A stretch of DNA of 34,375 bases from NCBI GenBank assembly GCA_017503735.1, contig JAFVSN010000028.1:1-34375 (forward strand), written 5' to 3'. The position numbers and the translations under genes are program-made. Within the stretch, counting starts at the first letter, position 1. Every line of letters begins with the position of its first letter. Under the pieces are notes generated by a model. It ran no database searches and was not told the origin of the DNA. It saw only the letters and a program-made list of their open reading frames with translations. Origin of the DNA: Lachnospiraceae bacterium. GTDB lineage: Bacteria > Bacillota > Clostridia > Lachnospirales > Lachnospiraceae. Positions 8,941 to 16,500 of this stretch are shown here, piece after piece.

Positions 8941-9861
8941 ATGTTAGTAAAAGATGCAAGTGAGTTGGTGGGAAATACCCCTTTGGTGGAGGTGACACGT
9001 TTTGCAAAAGCATATGATGTAAAGGCACGGTTACTGGTAAAAGCGGAATATCTGAATCCCGCAGGCAGTGTGAAAGACCGTGTGGCGAAGGAAATGATAG
9101 AAGAAGCGGAGCGCACGGGGAAACTTATGCCGGGGGCTACCATAGTGGAGCCGACTTCGGGAAATACCGGAATCGGTCTGGCGTTTATGGCGGCCCTTCG
9201 CGGGTATCATGTCATCCTTACCATGCCGGAAACCATGAGCGTGGAGCGCAGAAAATTGCTGGCGGCTTACGGCGCGGAGATTGTTCTTACTCCGGGAGCG
9301 GAAGGAATGCAGGGAGCAGTAAAAAAGGCAGAAGAACTGGCAAAAGAGATTCCGGGAAGTTTCCTTGCGGGTCAGTTTATAAATCCGGCCAATCCGGCGG
9401 CACACTATAAGACCACCGGTCCGGAAATTTATAGGGACACGGAAGGAACTGTGGATGTGTATGTGGCAACTGCCGGTACGGGCGGTACGCTAACCGGAAC
9501 GGCAAAGTATTTGAAAGAACGCATTCCGGAGCTTTATGTGGTAGCGGTAGAACCCCTTTCTTCTCCGCTTTTGTCTGAGGGACGGGCAGGGGCTCACAAG
9601 ATTCAGGGCATCGGAGCTAACTTTGTGCCGGAGGTACTGGATACAAAGATTTATAATGAAGTGGTTGCGGTGGCGGATGAAGATGCGTTTGCTTATGCAA
9701 AAACGATGATACAAAAGGAAGGTTTGCTTGTAGGAATTTCCTCCGGCGCGGCATTGGCAGCGGCGGTGGCAATCGGCAGGAGACCGGAGTATGAAGGAAA
9801 AACCATTGTTGCTGTATTACCGGACAGTGGGGACAGATATTTGTCTACGGAGTTGTTTTAA
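8941..9861 (+). CDS. cysK: Cysteine synthase (O-acetylserine sulfhydrylase)
   Basis: A 306-residue fold-type II PLP enzyme that converts O-acetylserine and sulfide to cysteine and acetate. The PLP lysine is in NPAGSVKDR (about residues 40-48), the substrate loop is PTSGNTGIGLA (about 71-81), the phosphate-binding loop is GTGGTLTG (about 180), and PDSGDRYLST is at the C-terminus. Length matches bacterial CysK. The start has GGAAAGGAG 8 nt upstream. No T-box or S-box element is visible in the 89-bp upstream gap, so it may be cotranscribed with addAB. CysM or a cystathionine beta-synthase-like relative cannot be fully excluded, but the motifs favour CysK. Confidence 0.93.
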   Translation: MLVKDASELVGNTPLVEVTRFAKAYDVKARLLVKAEYLNPAGSVKDRVAKEMIEEAERTGKLMPGATIVEPTSGNTGIGLAFMAALRGYHVILTMPETMSVERRKLLAAYGAEIVLTPGAEGMQGAVKKAEELAKEIPGSFLAGQFINPANPAAHYKTTGPEIYRDTEGTVDVYVATAGTGGTLTGTAKYLKERIPELYVVAVEPLSSPLLSEGRAGAHKIQGIGANFVPEVLDTKIYNEVVAVADEDAFAYAKTMIQKEGLLVGISSGAALAAAVAIGRRPEYEGKTIVAVLPDSGDRYLSTELF

Positions 9862-9881
9862 GGTGAAATATTTGATATAAT
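9853..9881 (+). promoter_or_regulatory. Promoter of the GH9 cellulase gene
   Basis: TTGTTT at 9853-9858, a 17-bp spacer, TATAAT at 9876-9881. The -35 overlaps the last codons of cysK. The implied 5' UTR is about 60 nt. Confidence 0.6.
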
Positions 9882-9947
9882 ATAGAGAAAAGACGCGAAA
9901 ACATCGTCCGAAGGATGGAGATATTTTTACAAAAGGAGAGGTATGTT

Positions 9948-12284
9948 ATGAAGAAGACGAAGCATACAAAACAAAGCTTGTTTTTACAAAGCGGTGTGGC
10001 AATCGTTGCATTGACGGCATTGGTGCTGTTGTTTCCGGCGTGTAATAAACAGGAAGACGGAACCGATGCGCCGACACAGGCTCCTGTTGTAACCGATGCT
10101 CCCACGGTAACCGAGGAACCGGCACCGACGGAAGCTCCGAAAACAACGCCGACGCCGAAACCGACAGCGACACCGAAGCCGGCGCCGACAGCGACGCCGA
10201 CGCCGGACCCCCTTCCGGATTCGAAGAAAAATTTTGTTAAGAACGCAACCTTTGACGAATCTACGGAACGCTGGGGATTTTATTCCGAAAGCGGTGGGGA
10301 AGGAACCGTAACGGCAGAAGATGGGAAACTGGCGTTAAACATTACGTCTCTCGGTACGTTAAATTATGCCGTACAGATTTATTCCGAAGACATCATGAAG
10401 CTTGAAAAAGAGAGGGAGTATCGTGTCAGATATGAAATTTCCTGTACGGAAAAACGAAGTATCGAAGTGATGCTTCAACAAAACGGCGGAAGCTATCAGT
10501 GCTATTCCTGGAAGAAGCTTGAACTTACCCCGCAGACCCAGGTGCTTGATTATACTTTTACGATGGACAGCATGACCGATGATAATGTTAAGTTTGTGCT
10601 GAACTGCGGTACCCAGGGAGAGGCTGTTCCGGAGCATACCATTTATTTGGATAACGTAGCGGTGTCTGTTGTGGAAAATACCGACTACGCAAAAAGCGAG
10701 GAGACATATGAACCGGCAATCCGCATCGATCAGGTAGGGTATCAGCCGGGGAGTGTGAAAAAGGCAGTATTCTGCGACCTTGTAGGTGCACAAGAGTTTT
10801 CTGTTGTAAATGCAGAGACGGAGGAAGTGGTATATACCGGTGAAATATACGGAGAAAAGTATACCAAATCCGCAAATGAGATAAACAGTTTCGGTGATTT
10901 TTCCGAGGTGAAGGATGCGGGAAGTTATTATGTTGCCTGCGGTGAAGTAAAGTCCCATGTGTTTGAAATCGAAGTTTCGTTATATGACGAACTGTTGGAT
11001 GATATGGTTCGGATGTTCTATTTACAGCGTTGCGGTTGCGAAGTGGTGGATGATGTGTTCGGTCACGGGGCTTGTCATACCGGTATTGCAAAGATTTACG
11101 GCACAGAGGAGACCATTGATGTCAGCGGCGGATGGCATGATGCCGGTGACTACGGAAGGTATGTTGTTCCGGCGGCAAAGTCCGTTGCGGATTTGTTATA
11201 TGCCTACGAGACGGCCGGGGAAGGGGCATACAGTGATGACCTTGGAATTCCGGAAAGCGGAAACGGTATTCCGGATTTGTTGGACGAAGTACGATATGAA
11301 TTGGAATGGATGCTGAAAATGCAGGCGGAAAACGGTGGGGTATACCACAAGGTATCCTGCTATAATTTCCCGGGATTTGTAATGCCGGAAAAAGAGACGG
11401 CTCCGCTTTATGTAACGCCGGTGTCTACCACCGCTACGGCAGATTTTTGTGCAACAATGGCAATGGCATATGAGTTCTATTACGAAATCGATCCGACCTT
11501 TGCGGAAGGTTGTCTTGCGGCAGCAGAGAAGGCATGGGCATTTTTGGAAGCAAATCCGAATTTGATTTTTGAAAATCCTGCGGCGATTTCCACCGGTTCC
11601 TATGAAGACGGCAGTGATAAGGATGAACGGTATTGGGCGGCGGCACAGATGTATCGTGCCACAAAGGATGCCAAATATATGACCGCGCTTAAGGAAATGT
11701 CTACAAAGAACGGTATGGATTGGACTACGGTGGGGGATTACGGAAACATAGCAATCCTGACCATGGAAGGTGTGGATAAAGAATCTTCGGTTTATTCCAA
11801 AGCCTATAAGGCGATTATGGATCAGGCAGACCGTTTTGCGAAAACCTCCGCAAGCAATGTATACGGGACTGCGAATACCTCCTTTAACTGGGGAAGTAAT
11901 ATGACCGTATCCAACTACGGAGCGGTTCTGGGACTTGCGTATGCATTGACCGGGGAAGAGAAGTATTTCGATGCGGCAGAAGCAAATCTGCATTATTTGT
12001 TGGGATGTAATTCGTTGGATATATGTTTTGTTACCGGATACGGCACCGTATCTCCGCAGAATCCTCACCATAGACCGTCCATCGCGGTAAAGCGGGCAAT
12101 GCCGGGTATGTTGGTCGGTGGTGTCAATACGAAGTTGGAGGATTCCATTGCAAAGACAAAGTTAAAGGATGCACCGCTCTATAAGCGTTATGTGGATCAC
12201 AAAGAGAGTTATTCCACCAATGAGATTACGATTTACTGGAATTCTCCGTTTATTTATTTGGTTTCCCTGATTTACGGAAAGTAA
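9948..12284 (+). CDS. GH9 endoglucanase, lipoprotein with CBM4/9-type and CelD_N domains
   Basis: A secreted cellulase of glycoside hydrolase family 9, probably cutting beta-1,4-glucan at the cell surface. From ATG 9948 (AAAAGGAGAGG 8 nt upstream, preferred over an in-frame ATG at 9915 with poor context) it has 778 residues. It starts with a lysine-rich signal peptide ending in a lipobox-like LFPAC, then a roughly 50-residue Pro/Thr linker. Next come a CBM4/9-like jelly-roll domain (about 95-243, beginning NFVKNATFDESTERWGFYSE), a CelD_N immunoglobulin-like domain (about 258-345, IRIDQVGYQPGSVKKAVF) and the catalytic (alpha/alpha)6 barrel (about 350-775). Catalytic signatures are present: DAGDYGRY (about 396), HHRPS (about 706) and the acid Glu in STNEITIYWNSP (about 758). 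No dockerin is seen, so this looks like a tethered, non-cellulosomal enzyme. Confidence 0.93.
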   Translation: MKKTKHTKQSLFLQSGVAIVALTALVLLFPACNKQEDGTDAPTQAPVVTDAPTVTEEPAPTEAPKTTPTPKPTATPKPAPTATPTPDPLPDSKKNFVKNATFDESTERWGFYSESGGEGTVTAEDGKLALNITSLGTLNYAVQIYSEDIMKLEKEREYRVRYEISCTEKRSIEVMLQQNGGSYQCYSWKKLELTPQTQVLDYTFTMDSMTDDNVKFVLNCGTQGEAVPEHTIYLDNVAVSVVENTDYAKSEETYEPAIRIDQVGYQPGSVKKAVFCDLVGAQEFSVVNAETEEVVYTGEIYGEKYTKSANEINSFGDFSEVKDAGSYYVACGEVKSHVFEIEVSLYDELLDDMVRMFYLQRCGCEVVDDVFGHGACHTGIAKIYGTEETIDVSGGWHDAGDYGRYVVPAAKSVADLLYAYETAGEGAYSDDLGIPESGNGIPDLLDEVRYELEWMLKMQAENGGVYHKVSCYNFPGFVMPEKETAPLYVTPVSTTATADFCATMAMAYEFYYEIDPTFAEGCLAAAEKAWAFLEANPNLIFENPAAISTGSYEDGSDKDERYWAAAQMYRATKDAKYMTALKEMSTKNGMDWTTVGDYGNIAILTMEGVDKESSVYSKAYKAIMDQADRFAKTSASNVYGTANTSFNWGSNMTVSNYGAVLGLAYALTGEEKYFDAAEANLHYLLGCNSLDICFVTGYGTVSPQNPHHRPSIAVKRAMPGMLVGGVNTKLEDSIAKTKLKDAPLYKRYVDHKESYSTNEITIYWNSPFIYLVSLIYGK

Positions 12285-12340
12285 GAGGGAACAACGGCAG
12301 GCGGGGGTGAAAATCGCTTGTCGGGATAGGAAAATAAAAG

Positions 12341-12390
12341 AGGCACTGTCGTCAGTAAGAGCGTTGCGTCAGACTGGGACGGTGCCTTTT
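12341..12390. terminator. Bidirectional terminator between convergent genes
   Basis: Stem AGGCACTGTC (12341-12350) with GACGGTGCCT (12378-12387), 10 bp with one G-U pair. TTTT follows on the plus strand. On the minus strand the same stem is followed by TTTTATTTT. It lies between the convergent GH9 and hemolysin III genes. Confidence 0.7.
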
Positions 12391-12450
12391 GCATGTGTTT
12401 TAAGAATACGGTTGCCGGAATGGTTCGATCGTTGTTACCGGACTTCGGTA

Positions 12451-13155
12451 TTATGCCAAATAGCACAGCACGAATAAATAGTGACACAAAGTTCCGCCGA
12501 GGCAGAAACAGTGGAAAATTTCATGCAGGCCGAAATTCGGGTGCTTGTTATCAAAAATCGGAAGCTTAAGGGCGTAAATTACGCCGCCGATGGTGTAAAC
12601 AATGCCGCCGCCTAAAAGTAATGCAAAGGCTCCGGCAGGAATACTGCGAAGAAGTTGCGGAAACGCCAGAATACAACACCAGCCCATGGCGATATAAATC
12701 ACAGCCGATACCCACTTCGGACAATTGATAAAGAACAAGCACTGGAAAATGCCGATAAAAGCGATGCCCCAAACCAAAGCAAACAGAAGCTTACCGGCGG
12801 AACCCTTTAATGCAAGCAGGCAAACCGGAGTATAGGTTCCGGCGATTAAAACATAGATCATCAGGTGATCCAGCTTTTTTAAACGGATAAAGCTTTTGAT
12901 GGTTCTGCCGAAGGTATGGTACAGGGTACTGGCACTGTAAAGTAAAAACATACCCGTAATAAACGTGATACAGGAAAAAAGGGAAAGTCCGGAAGTACCG
13001 GCGGCTTTTTGCAGTAACGGAAAAGCACCGAGAGCGGCAAATACTACGCCGACAAAGTGGGTGTATGCACTGCCCGGCTGTCGCGGAATAATCCTGTGTT
13101 TTGATAAATCAATCGGTTGTTGTAAGGTTAAGTCCTTTGATGTTGTAAGTTCCAT
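12451..13155 (-). CDS. Hemolysin III / PAQR-family membrane protein
   Basis: A seven-transmembrane protein of the hemolysin III (YqfA/PAQR) family; the true bacterial role is poorly defined and haemolysis should not be assumed. Family residues: the opening helix YTHFVGVVFAALGAF, SASTLYHTF, LDHLMIYVLIAGTYTPVCL and the C-terminal FGLHEIFHCFCLGGTLCHY. The separated histidines and Asp form the metal-binding cluster typical of PAQR/alkaline-ceramidase-like hydrolases. I place the start at 13155 (234 residues) because AAAGG lies 9 nt upstream; the in-frame ATG at 13164 overlaps that ribosome binding site. It is convergent with the cellulase gene. Confidence 0.88.
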   Translation of the reverse strand: MELTTSKDLTLQQPIDLSKHRIIPRQPGSAYTHFVGVVFAALGAFPLLQKAAGTSGLSLFSCITFITGMFLLYSASTLYHTFGRTIKSFIRLKKLDHLMIYVLIAGTYTPVCLLALKGSAGKLLFALVWGIAFIGIFQCLFFINCPKWVSAVIYIAMGWCCILAFPQLLRSIPAGAFALLLGGGIVYTIGGVIYALKLPIFDNKHPNFGLHEIFHCFCLGGTLCHYLFVLCYLA

Positions 13156-13477
13156 AAATCCCATCCTTTCTTTGATACGCTGATCGCAGTGATAGTGTGT
13201 GCATTCCTAAAAATGTCATTCATAAGAAGGTTTTACATACAAATATTATGTGCTGTGTTAATTAAAAATATTACATGTGGTTTTTAAAACTACGTTATAT
13301 CTAAGATGATACTATCACATATATTTTTAAAAAGCAAGAGGAGAAACGAAAAAAGATTGGGAAAAAAGACCTAAATTATTTAGAAACGTCGAAAATGCAA
13401 ACAACATGATAAAGCGATAGCATTTTCAAAACTTTTATGATACAATAACCTTATTCTTACTATGATTCGAGGGTATT
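13156..13477. other. AT-rich intergenic region between divergent genes
   Basis: About 320 bp of AT-rich DNA upstream of both the hemolysin III gene (minus) and the DUF3842 gene (plus). A TACAAT at 13441-13446 could be a -10 for the plus-strand gene, without a clear -35. GTGATAGT near 13190 recurs as its reverse complement ACTATCAC near 13311, possibly a coincidence. I see no gene or strongly folded RNA here. Confidence 0.5.
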
Positions 13478-13888
13478 ATGGAAGTTTTAATTATTGACGG
13501 ACAAGGCGGGCAGTTAGGTGCTCAGTTGGTAAAAGAAATTATGGCGGGTTTTGCCGATGTGCAGATTACTGCGGTAGGGACCAATGCAACGGCAACGGCG
13601 ACGATGTTAAAGGCAGGTGCAAAGCAGGCGGCTACGGGAGAAAATCCGGTACTGGTGGCTTGCCGGAGTGCAGATGTGATTATCGGACCCATCGGCATTG
13701 TGATTGCGGATTCCATGTACGGAGAGATTACTCCGAAGATGGCGGTTGCTGTGGGACAGGCAGATGCGACGCGGATTTTGATTCCGATGAACCGATGCGA
13801 AAACGTAGTGGCAGGAATGGAAGATATTACGATGACGGCAATGGTAGAGGATGTGTTAAAAAAACTCGACAAAATACGAAAAAAATGA
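13478..13888 (+). CDS. DUF3842 family protein
   Basis: A 136-residue protein matching the small DUF3842 family found in Clostridia; function unknown. It begins MEVLIIDGQGGQLGAQLV, with a glycine-rich turn (DGQGGQLG, residues 7-14) after a beta strand, as in Rossmann-like nucleotide-binding folds. Later come VITAVGTNATATATMLKAGA-like and SADVIIGPIGIVIADSMYGE segments. It looks soluble and cytoplasmic. GAGGG lies about 7 nt before the ATG. A new promoter begins 13 bp after its stop, so it is probably monocistronic, although no terminator separates it from the next unit. Confidence 0.8.
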   Translation: MEVLIIDGQGGQLGAQLVKEIMAGFADVQITAVGTNATATATMLKAGAKQAATGENPVLVACRSADVIIGPIGIVIADSMYGEITPKMAVAVGQADATRILIPMNRCENVVAGMEDITMTAMVEDVLKKLDKIRKK

Positions 13889-13900
13889 TATGGGATACGG

Positions 13901-13929
13901 TTGAAAGAAAAGATGTGATATGATATACT
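13901..13929 (+). promoter_or_regulatory. Promoter of the ECF S-component leader
   Basis: TTGAAA (13901-13906), a 17-bp spacer, TATACT (13924-13929). The predicted start is about 13936, which is exactly the first base of the first leader hairpin. Confidence 0.75.
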
Positions 13930-13935
13930 GACAGT

Positions 13936-14310
13936 GTTATTCAGAAGGATAACGCCGAGCAGAAGCTCGTACAGTTTATTGGTTTGCTTTTAACAAAGAT
14001 AGTATCGACACTAGGAAGGTGTTATTTTCCCAGAAGGGAAAATGATGCCTTTTCCTTTACGCTATAGGAAATTGCGCATTTCCTATAGCGCAAAAAAACG
14101 CTCCGCTGCGGGTCCACAAGGTCCGGGGGACCTTGGCTCTGGACGGACCGAAACGGAGTGTAGATTGCGCACGCTTTTGCAGAAGAAGGTGTCGCATAGA
14201 TGCGACGCAAAAGCGGCGCGAGAGTTCCGCAAGCGGAACTCTTTGTTCCTTCGGAAATCACATGATTTTCCGTATTTTAAAAGATTCCGCAGAATTTGAT
14301 TGCGGAAAAG
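13936..14310 (+). promoter_or_regulatory. Hairpin-dense leader upstream of the ECF S component
   Basis: About 390 nt of untranslated leader made almost entirely of inverted repeats. In order: GTTATTC-AGAA-GGATAAC (13936-13953); CGAGC-AGAA-GCTCG (13956-13969); ACAC/GTGT (14008-14022); TTTTCCC-AGAA-GGGAAAA (14025-14042); a perfect 13-bp stem (14060-14090); a compound structure at 14099-14160 with core CAAGGTCC-GGG-GGACCTTG; CGCTTTTGC/GCAAAAGCG enclosing GTCGCA/TGCGAC (14172-14215); AGAGTTCCGC-AA-GCGGAACTCT (14221-14242) followed by TTGTTCCTT; CGGAAATCA/TGATTTTCCG (14252-14272); and TTCCGC/GCGGAA (14285-14307). It may be a riboswitch or attenuator, an independent RNA, or an inserted palindromic repeat element. 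It lacks the conserved cores of the TPP, FMN, cobalamin, preQ1 and tetrahydrofolate riboswitches as I know them. Confidence 0.6.
14221..14251 (+). terminator. Possible attenuator/terminator hairpin inside the leader
   Basis: Perfect 10-bp stem AGAGTTCCGC / GCGGAACTCT with an AA loop, followed by TTGTTCCTT. The T-tract is interrupted, so efficiency is uncertain. It sits about 86 bp before the start codon of the S component, where an attenuator would act. Confidence 0.4.
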
Positions 14311-14327
14311 TGAAAAAGGAGACACCC

Positions 14328-14867
14328 ATGAGAAAAAAGAATCCTATATTTACAATGGTATCGGCAGCGATGTTTTTGGCAATCGCTTATGTGTTGCCGT
14401 TTTTTACGGGTCAGATTCCTCAAATCGGTTCCATGCTCTGCCCGATGCATATTCCGGTATTGCTTTGCGGGTTTATTTGCGGTTGGCCATGGGGACTGGC
14501 AGTGGGCTTTTTTGCGCCTTTGTTACGTTCTGTGGTGTTGGGAATGCCACCGTTTTTTCCGACGGCGGTTTGTATGGCATTTGAACTGGCAACCTATGGT
14601 GCAATGACCGGCCTGTTTTACAAATGGTTCCCGAAGAAGAAGGGATTTATTTATGTGTCCCTTTTGGCGGCAATGGCAGTGGGTCGTCTTGTGTGGGGAC
14701 TTGCGATGCTGATTTGTACGGGAATTAAGGGGGGAAGTTTTGGTATTGCGACATTCTGGGCAGGTGCCATAACGAATGCACTTCCGGGCATTGTACTTCA
14801 GATTGTTTTGATTCCGGTTGCTGTGATGTTACTGGAGCGAGCAATGCGTTTTGAAGAGAACCGTTAA
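14328..14867 (+). CDS. ECF-type vitamin transporter S component (substrate unknown)
   Basis: A 179-residue membrane protein with about six hydrophobic helices, matching S components of energy-coupling-factor transporters, which bind a vitamin or precursor and work with the shared EcfA-EcfA'-EcfT module (not in this window). The start ATG at 14328 has AAAAAGGAG 7 nt upstream; an upstream in-frame extension runs through the hairpin leader and is rejected. Features include MRKKNPIFTMVSAAMFLAIA, a long loop with GQIPQIGSMLCPMHIPVLLCG and WPWGLAVGFFAPLLRS. It resembles the pantothenate/folate-type S components by general character, but the ligand cannot be read from sequence. The kinase downstream (26 bp away) suggests import followed by phosphorylation. 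Confidence 0.85.
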   Translation: MRKKNPIFTMVSAAMFLAIAYVLPFFTGQIPQIGSMLCPMHIPVLLCGFICGWPWGLAVGFFAPLLRSVVLGMPPFFPTAVCMAFELATYGAMTGLFYKWFPKKKGFIYVSLLAAMAVGRLVWGLAMLICTGIKGGSFGIATFWAGAITNALPGIVLQIVLIPVAVMLLERAMRFEENR

Positions 14868-14893
14868 TAGATTGAGAAAGTAAGGGAACAGAA

Positions 14894-15952
14894 ATGAAAG
14901 AAGAAATAAAGACGGCGGTAATCGATCATTGGAAGCGATACCCGAAAGCGCAGTTGCAGGATTTATTTAAGTATCTGTATCAAAGTTCTTTCGGATGTGA
15001 GCATTTAATTGCAAGCCCGGAGGCGGTGGAAGGTTATATCAGACAGGAAGCGGAACGGGCACCTTGCACCGGCGGAGAATTTATCGAGTCATTAAACGGG
15101 GCTTATTGCAGAGTGCATTTGGATTGTATCAGGGAGGGACTCTGTGCGGAGACGCTGGCAAAGCTGTTTTTTCTTTCAGCCGGTCATGTGGAGGATGGGA
15201 AAGAACAATTGGAGAAAAGGCTTTCGGTTCTGTTGGAAACGGTGGAAGAGGGATTGCTTCCCTTTGAGACGGAGGCAGTGACCGACGGGATTAGAAGGTG
15301 GCGAGAGGCAGGTTACCCGGCATGTCGTCATTCGGAAACGTTTCGAAAAGAATATGCACCGGCCTATCGTCTGGTAAAAAAAGAGTACGGGGCATTTCTT
15401 CCGTTGTTTTTAACCATTGACCGGATGTTACGGGAAGGACCGGTGAATCTGGCAATCGAGGGAGGGAGCGCATACGGAAAAACCACCCTCGGCAATCTTC
15501 TTGCACAGATATATGATTGCAATGTATTTCATATGGATGACTTTTTCTTACGTCCGGAACAACGTACAAAGGAGCGGTTTGCTGAACCGGGAGGTAATGT
15601 GGACCGGGAACGTTTTCTTACCGAGGTGCTCACACCACTTCATCACGGGGAACCGGTTTCTTACCGGAAATTTGATTGCAGTACATTTACACTGACGGAG
15701 CCGGTTGTGATACAACCGAAGGAACTTAATGTAATAGAGGGCGCTTACAGTATGCATCCGGAACTGGAAGGATATTATAATCTTTCGGTATATTTGGAGG
15801 TTTCTCCGGAATTGCAGAAGCAGCGTATTTTAAAGCGGAACACACCGGAACTGGCAATACGTTTCTTTGAGGAATGGATCCCCATGGAACAGAGGTATTT
15901 TAAGGAATTTAAGGTGAAGGAACGGTGCGATATGGTTTTCTTGTTCGAGTAA
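14894..15952 (+). CDS. Two-domain protein: unknown N-terminal domain fused to a uridine kinase-like P-loop kinase
   Basis: A 352-residue protein. Residues about 1-175 form a mostly helical domain I do not recognise, with conserved-looking QSSFGCEHLI and LNGAYCRVHLD segments. Residues about 180-352 are a P-loop kinase of the uridine kinase/phosphoribulokinase/pantothenate kinase type: Walker A GGSAYGKTT (about 189), Walker B-like NVFHMDDFFLR with the DD that contacts substrate and metal, VIEGAYSMHP, and a lid-region LKRNTPE. Start by AGGGAACAG-type ribosome binding site, weak. It lies 26 bp after the S component, probably in one operon, so the kinase may phosphorylate the imported compound (inference). 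The substrate could be a nucleoside, pantothenate or another vitamin. Confidence 0.75.
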   Translation: MKEEIKTAVIDHWKRYPKAQLQDLFKYLYQSSFGCEHLIASPEAVEGYIRQEAERAPCTGGEFIESLNGAYCRVHLDCIREGLCAETLAKLFFLSAGHVEDGKEQLEKRLSVLLETVEEGLLPFETEAVTDGIRRWREAGYPACRHSETFRKEYAPAYRLVKKEYGAFLPLFLTIDRMLREGPVNLAIEGGSAYGKTTLGNLLAQIYDCNVFHMDDFFLRPEQRTKERFAEPGGNVDRERFLTEVLTPLHHGEPVSYRKFDCSTFTLTEPVVIQPKELNVIEGAYSMHPELEGYYNLSVYLEVSPELQKQRILKRNTPELAIRFFEEWIPMEQRYFKEFKVKERCDMVFLFE

Positions 15953-15964
15953 TGAGAAGATATT

Positions 15965-16113
15965 ATGATTTCGGGACAATATGCCGATATATATTACAAA
16001 GGGAATGAATACGAATTTACGGATAGCGTTATGGTTTCAATGGAGTGTTAGTTGGGGCTGTAGCGCTTTCTCTATTGTTGGGGAAGATTGCAGAGAAAGT
16101 GATTGATTTGTAA
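15965..16113 (+). pseudogene. Frameshifted small membrane-protein gene
   Basis: From ATG 15965 the frame reads MISGQYADIYYKGNEYEFTD and stops after 28 residues at 16051. Another frame, open from about 16027, reads RYGFNGVLVGAVALSLLLGK then IAEKVIDL and stops at 16113. Joined, they would give a protein of about 48 residues with a polar N-terminus and a C-terminal hydrophobic helix, so one indel near 16025 seems to have split it. The family is unknown. Alternatively the first part is a genuine 28-residue peptide. Confidence 0.5.
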
Positions 16114-16142
16114 AAGAGCGGTTTGCGGAAAGGAGCGGTGTT

Positions 16143-16496
16143 ATGGGAATCGGTATGGTACAGAGCGGGTACGGAGTTTTTTTGAACAAACAGACTACAG
16201 AAGTAGAAAGAAAACGAAAGAATGCATACGGAACAGAACGGAGTCGGGATGAGAAAGATAAAACCGCGGAATGTATGGAATTTTTGAGGGGAAAGAGTGA
16301 AGAAATATTAGAAAAGCTCCGAACCGGGGAAACGGAAGTTTCTTACCCAATCGGCGCAGAGTTTTATACGGAGAAGGAATGGGACAAACTTCTGAAAAAG
16401 TTTGATGACATTCAAGAAGATGTGAGACAGAAGATGGAAGAGCGGTTTCGGAAGCTGGAGGAGAAGGAAGAAGAGAAAAGAGTTGCGGAAGGATGA
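16143..16496 (+). CDS. Hypothetical charged protein with C-terminal coiled coil
   Basis: A 117-residue hydrophilic protein of unknown function. The N-terminus (MGIGMVQSGYGVFLNKQ) is followed by a very basic, Arg/Lys-rich stretch. The core is YPIGAEFYTEKEWDKLLKKF, then the charged heptad-like tail DIQEDVRQKMEERFRKLEEK predicts a coiled coil. There is no signal peptide or membrane segment. AAAGGAGCGG precedes the ATG. It ends 4 bp before the start of the XRE regulator, so the two are probably cotranscribed and possibly functionally linked; nothing in the sequence names a function. Confidence 0.7.
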   Translation: MGIGMVQSGYGVFLNKQTTEVERKRKNAYGTERSRDEKDKTAECMEFLRGKSEEILEKLRTGETEVSYPIGAEFYTEKEWDKLLKKFDDIQEDVRQKMEERFRKLEEKEEEKRVAEG

Positions 16497-16500
16497 GTTT

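Noticed and set aside
11196-12071. 291-residue frame on the minus strand inside the cellulase gene
   Set aside because: Antisense shadow; cysteine/histidine/arginine-rich composition typical of reverse-frame translation.
13155-13164. Start of the hemolysin III gene at 13164
   Set aside because: That ATG abuts the ribosome binding site with no spacing; ATG 13155 has the right 9-nt distance.
13936-14042. TPP, FMN, cobalamin, preQ1 or tetrahydrofolate riboswitch before the S component
   Set aside because: The conserved core sequences of these classes, as I know them, could not be found.
14022-14299. Overlapping reading frames of 79-94 residues on both strands within the hairpin leader
   Set aside because: They read through perfect inverted repeats, so both strands give similar sequence; no ribosome binding site or family resemblance was seen.
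14133-14327. 65-codon N-terminal extension of the ECF S component
   Set aside because: It translates the hairpin region; ATG 14328 has an AAAAAGGAG ribosome binding site and gives a normal S-component length.
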